In this document: one piece after another, positions 6,064 through 9,311 of the stretch | Position numbering within the stretch: position 1 is the stretch's first letter | How the letters are laid out: each line of letters opens with the position of its first letter | Assembly (NCBI GenBank): GCA_009787075.1 | Contig: WRGS01000180.1 | Span: 1 to 9,311 of the forward strand | Reading direction: 5' to 3' | Source of the DNA: Paludibacter sp. | GTDB taxonomy: Bacteria > Bacteroidota > Bacteroidia > Bacteroidales > Paludibacteraceae | Length of the DNA stretch: 9,311 nt | Translations under genes and position numbers: made by a program | The notes under the pieces: generated by a model | The model's database searches: none | Told to the model about the DNA's origin: nothing | The model's input: the letters and a program-made list of their open reading frames with translations, nothing else

Positions 6064-9000
6064 ATGAATAATATGAAGAGAATTTTTATTTTATTGGCAG
6101 CAATTGTGCTGTTATGTGTGCAAAACGCAGGAGCGTGGGGATTTCAAGCTTCCTATTACGGTGGCTCCGATAGTAATTTTCCTACCGAAACTTTCTATAC
6201 GGACGGATACAGCACCACCACTTCCATTGATGTCTATACAATGACAACTAACGCGACTATGACGTGGTTTGCTGTCAACCAGAATAGTGGTATGAATGGA
6301 GACGGTTACGGTTTCAGCGAGTTCAGTTACGGAGCAGGCGCAGTAGTACGCGCTACAGCTTTTTGGAACGGCTCTACAATAGAAAGCAAATATACAGTTA
6401 TTCTTCCGGACGGGAAAGTATTTGTTACTCCCGCAGGAGGTTCGGCTGTAGAAATGCGCAAAGTAAGCGATTATGTTTATACGGCTGTAACAAACAGAGC
6501 TGCTACTATATCAATCAGCGGCTCTGAAACTGGATGGGTTAGAACCGATTACTACGGCAATGCTTCGAGCGCAGGAGCGCCACAAGCCCCTGCTTATACG
6601 CAATTGTCTGTAACTGATGTACCTGTAACTGCTACTTCGGGGAAAATTAAAGTTACTTACAATTTAAGAACAAATCAGGTAACTTCTGAGAATCTTTTAT
6701 CGGAATACTGCGATTGGGCATATACATCAGATGCTGTAGCGGGCAATAAAAATGTGCTTTTCACGTGGGAAACGCTTGCAAACGGCAATGTGGTTATTTC
6801 CATTGCACCGGGTAGCGGTACCGCTGTTGCAACTTTTAGAGGCAATAACGGTTTAGCGCCTGCCGATTTTAAAGTAAATGGAGTTTCAAACAGTTCAGGC
6901 AATACTTTTTTCCTATGTTCGTTAAATTCTGCAAAAACGCAAATTACGCTTGTACCTCAACAAACAATACCTGACGGAGCGCAAATTACCCATAATGCCT
7001 TAATGGAGTGGATAACCACAGGAAACGGCAATGAATATACGTGGAACGCTCCATTTACAATGCCTTATACCTATGGCAGCAATTGCAGTGGCATTTATGT
7101 GAACAAACTTGCCACACCTGCTAATGTGAGTATTGATAATGATAATGTTTTGACTTTTAATGAAGTTGCCAATGCTACGGAATATATTGTAACCATTAAA
7201 TTCGGCTCAACTACATTGAAAACATTTAATGTTTCAGGCAGCGGCGAAACTGTTGATTTCCCATTTTCAGGTGCATTTGAAGTTACCGTTGTCGCTTCGG
7301 ACAATACATCAAATTATGCCAATTCCGATCCCTCTGTACCTTATGTATGGAATTATGTTGCTGACGACCAAAATGCAGGATTTTCTCCTGTGTGCGAGGT
7401 TCAGTTTGGAGATGTTGCGTGGGGAGTTACCATAAGCATTGAAACGGCAACCGAAGCCAGCGGCAGTATTCAGCCTGGTGATATTATCTTTACGCTTGCA
7501 GGCAATGGCGCAGGTTTCAGAGCTCAGGGAGCAAGGCTTGCTAATATTACTGTTGGAGGAGTTGCGGGCGCAAATGTTCTTACCAAAGTAAGCGGCAATT
7601 TGGATAATCCGAATGTTTTCCGTCCTATAAGCGGAATTACAATAGCAAAAGGAACGCCTGTGGTGTACAATGGCGAATTTGAAATATTATCCGCTGCAAA
7701 CAGTAATATTTGGGGCGGCAGGATATTCAATTATATTTATGGTACGGGATGTACTGCTCCGCAGTTAGACCCGCCTGCCGACTTGGCATTAGATGCATCA
7801 AATTCGCTCACTTTTACTCCCGATGCTAATGCTGCAAGTACTACGATTTATATAATGTTGGGAGATGAGGTACTTTATACAATAGCAAACTTCACTTCGG
7901 GCAGTGTGATTAATTTCCCGATTAACGGCTCTTTTACAATTAAAGGGCGTTCTATAACAGGATCTTCCGCATTTCTTAATTCTGAACTTTCAGACGGAAT
8001 TTCGTTAGTAATTGACATTGCAGATGCTGAGGTTGGAACATCGGAATACTGTGAATGGACATTTAACCCCACAGGACCAGGGTCTGCTGAGATTTCAGCA
8101 GCCAATCCGAGTGACGACCCCGACTCCGACATCGCATTACTTACTTGGGAAACAACGAACGGTAATATTGTCATTACCTTGAAAGGAACGGAAGAAAATT
8201 CATCAACAACAGCATTCCGCGACCCTGCCGGATTTAATGTAAGCAATCTGACAATAGGCGGAATACCTGCGCTTAATCTTGTTACGCCTACTTACGGCGC
8301 AAATCAGGTAACATTTGCCCCTATTGCTGGTATTTCCATACCAAAAGGTACGGTTATCGGATACAGCGGCATGGTTTTATATCGAGTTTTGCCGCTTAAT
8401 ACGCCGAATACAGAACTTGACAATCTGTGGCCTTCGGCAACTTTCAGCTATACTTACGGTGCAGTTTGCGATGAGCCTCTTATTTTCGATGCTTCGTCTA
8501 ATGGCGCAGATGCAGTTGGCAAATGGCGTTTGGTATCTGCGCCTCTTGCAAGTTGGACAGGCAATGATTTTTCATTTGAACTTTTACCGCGCGTAGTAAC
8601 CCGCACACTTAGTTCAAATGCTACTACAACAGTAACTTGGGTAGCCGCAGATGCACAATTTGGATATGCACAGGGCGATGCTTTTATGTATCAGGTTAGT
8701 TCTGCCGATGTTAATGGTTCTGCAAATGCTAATTGGAATGATGGAAAAATAATATTTACATCTCCTGTTTTGGCAGACGAAACATTTACAAAATCGATTA
8801 CATCTGGTCAGTCAGTTAAATATACCTTGCTTGGCAATCCATACCTTGTTCCGCTTCCGTTTGCATCGTTAACAGCAGGCAGCAACGCAGATATTATTGT
8901 TCCTGCAGGTTATTATGTAGTAAATGCGGATGGCAAAACATATACTGCTCACGATAATGATGAAAATATTCCTGTGTGGAGTGGTTTGATAGTTCAAAAT

Positions 9001-9311
9001 CTTAATGGAGGCGATTTAACATTTACCAAGCCGATACCTGTTTCTCCTGCGCCGTCTTTGGCAGGTTCAGTACAGATGGAAAAGATTATAATCACTGCTT
9101 ACAATGATGCAGGTTCTACTCGTACATTTGTAAAACGTTCTGAATCAGGGCAAAGCACAGTCGGCAAATACGACCTTGCATTTATCAATGCAGCGGCGGT
9201 TGAATATCCGCAAATTTATTCGTTGAAAGGTAACGTTGCATTAGGCATAAATACAATTAATATAACTGATGAAGATGTAATTGTTCCGCTTGGAATTATT
9301 GCCAATTACAA
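6064..9311 (+). CDS. Giant secreted repeat protein, probable T9SS cargo (3' end missing)
   Basis: The frame is open from 6064 to the right edge, giving at least 1082 residues without a stop. The signal peptide is at about 1-24 (MNNMKRIFILLAAIVLLCVQ, then NAGA before Trp25); Met4 at 6073 and the ATG at 6022 are alternative starts. Residues about 25-205 are a Tyr/Thr/Gly-rich beta-type region with no family I recognise. Three related modules follow: 213-341, 427-563 and 660-802. Two open with SEYC and all end in a Y-x-Y-G-x-x-C pattern. They are separated by Fn3-like spacers (about 348-425 and 568-645; LATPANVSIDNDNVLTF and LDPPADLALDASNSLTF). Residues about 810-1082 resemble the region that precedes sorting domains in large T9SS proteins (KWRLVSAPL, LLGNPYLVPLPF, VPLGIIANY). 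A sorting domain is expected just outside the window. No catalytic motif is visible. Inferred: an extracellular adhesin or binding protein, perhaps for the same glucan. Its function is unknown. Confidence 0.82.
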   Translation, partial: MNNMKRIFILLAAIVLLCVQNAGAWGFQASYYGGSDSNFPTETFYTDGYSTTTSIDVYTMTTNATMTWFAVNQNSGMNGDGYGFSEFSYGAGAVVRATAFWNGSTIESKYTVILPDGKVFVTPAGGSAVEMRKVSDYVYTAVTNRAATISISGSETGWVRTDYYGNASSAGAPQAPAYTQLSVTDVPVTATSGKIKVTYNLRTNQVTSENLLSEYCDWAYTSDAVAGNKNVLFTWETLANGNVVISIAPGSGTAVATFRGNNGLAPADFKVNGVSNSSGNTFFLCSLNSAKTQITLVPQQTIPDGAQITHNALMEWITTGNGNEYTWNAPFTMPYTYGSNCSGIYVNKLATPANVSIDNDNVLTFNEVANATEYIVTIKFGSTTLKTFNVSGSGETVDFPFSGAFEVTVVASDNTSNYANSDPSVPYVWNYVADDQNAGFSPVCEVQFGDVAWGVTISIETATEASGSIQPGDIIFTLAGNGAGFRAQGARLANITVGGVAGANVLTKVSGNLDNPNVFRPISGITIAKGTPVVYNGEFEILSAANSNIWGGRIFNYIYGTGCTAPQLDPPADLALDASNSLTFTPDANAASTTIYIMLGDEVLYTIANFTSGSVINFPINGSFTIKGRSITGSSAFLNSELSDGISLVIDIADAEVGTSEYCEWTFNPTGPGSAEISAANPSDDPDSDIALLTWETTNGNIVITLKGTEENSSTTAFRDPAGFNVSNLTIGGIPALNLVTPTYGANQVTFAPIAGISIPKGTVIGYSGMVLYRVLPLNTPNTELDNLWPSATFSYTYGAVCDEPLIFDASSNGADAVGKWRLVSAPLASWTGNDFSFELLPRVVTRTLSSNATTTVTWVAADAQFGYAQGDAFMYQVSSADVNGSANANWNDGKIIFTSPVLADETFTKSITSGQSVKYTLLGNPYLVPLPFASLTAGSNADIIVPAGYYVVNADGKTYTAHDNDENIPVWSGLIVQNLNGGDLTFTKPIPVSPAPSLAGSVQMEKIIITAYNDAGSTRTFVKRSESGQSTVGKYDLAFINAAAVEYPQIYSLKGNVALGINTINITDEDVIVPLGIIANY
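6700..7086 (+). repeat. Protein module copy 1 (residues 213-341)
   Basis: It opens with SEYCDW, continues with LFTWETLANGNVVISI and ATFRGNNG, and closes with PYTYGSNC. The first and last cysteines (Cys216 and Cys341) frame the module and could form a disulfide. The opening bases, from TCGGAATACTG on, are nearly identical to those of copy 3. Confidence 0.65.
7342..7752 (+). repeat. Protein module copy 2 (residues 427-563), divergent
   Basis: The SEYC opening is replaced by YVWNYV, with a Cys slightly further in (VCEV, Cys444). The middle, ANITVGGVAGANVLTKVSG then ISGITIAKGTPVVYNG, aligns well with copy 3. It ends FNYIYGTGC (Cys563). Confidence 0.6.
8041..8469 (+). repeat. Protein module copy 3 (residues 660-802)
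   Basis: It opens SEYCEWTF, then LLTWETTNGNIVITL (matching copy 1), then SNLTIGGIPALNLVTPTYG and IAGISIPKGTVIGYSG (matching copy 2), and ends FSYTYGAVC. It therefore links the other two copies, supporting one family of three. Cys663 and Cys802 frame it. Confidence 0.65.

Noticed and set aside
6064..6138. Lipoprotein signal in the giant protein (Cys18 after a hydrophobic run)
   Set aside because: The residues before the Cys are V-L-L rather than a lipobox ending in Gly, Ala or Ser, and a normal cleavage site (AGA before Trp) follows.
8315..8596. 93-codon plus-strand frame inside the giant gene
   Set aside because: It overlaps, in another frame, module copy 3 and the region after it, which are continuous and homologous to copies 1 and 2.

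Overview
The window reads as part of a Bacteroidota (probably Bacteroidales-type) chromosome. All genes lie on the plus strand, the DNA is AT-rich, and the start codons follow A/T-rich leaders rather than a well-placed Shine-Dalgarno. Every complete gene encodes a secreted protein with an N-terminal signal peptide and a C-terminal domain of the type IX secretion system (T9SS) type A sorting kind. I cannot name a species from sequence alone.

Layout, left to right: (1) 1-885, the 3' part of a GH128-like (Asl1-like) endo-beta-1,3-glucanase gene, cut by the left edge exactly at its catalytic-nucleophile motif. (2) 910-2868, a complete paralogue of the same enzyme with a CBM6/35-like domain, an added F5/8-type C (CBM32-like) domain and a T9SS domain. 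(3) 2965-4497, a GH16 laminarinase-type endo-beta-1,3-glucanase with an N-terminal jelly-roll carbohydrate-binding-like domain and a degenerate T9SS domain. (4) 4607-6010, a secreted non-catalytic protein with an Fn3-like segment, a second jelly-roll binding-like segment and a T9SS domain. (5) 6064 to the right edge, a very large secreted beta-rich protein (at least 1082 residues, no stop in the window) with three copies of a roughly 130-145-residue cysteine-framed module separated by Fn3-like spacers, then a C-terminal region of the kind that precedes T9SS sorting domains.

Together the genes look like an extracellular, T9SS-dependent beta-1,3-glucan attack locus: two GH128-like enzymes and one GH16 enzyme that should cut the same linkage, each carrying binding modules, followed by two non-catalytic surface or secreted proteins that could bind the substrate or act as adhesins. 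No SusC/SusD pair, transporter, regulator or exo-acting beta-glucosidase is visible, so import and regulation must be encoded elsewhere. Intergenic gaps are 24, 96, 109 and 53 bases, which fits one or two transcription units. The 96-base gap holds a pair of mutually exclusive inverted repeats, and the 109-base gap has a weak Bacteroidota-type promoter candidate. There are no RNA genes, mobile elements or CRISPR arrays that I can support.

The least explained part is the module repeated in the fifth gene and the N-terminal region before it, for which I recognise no family.
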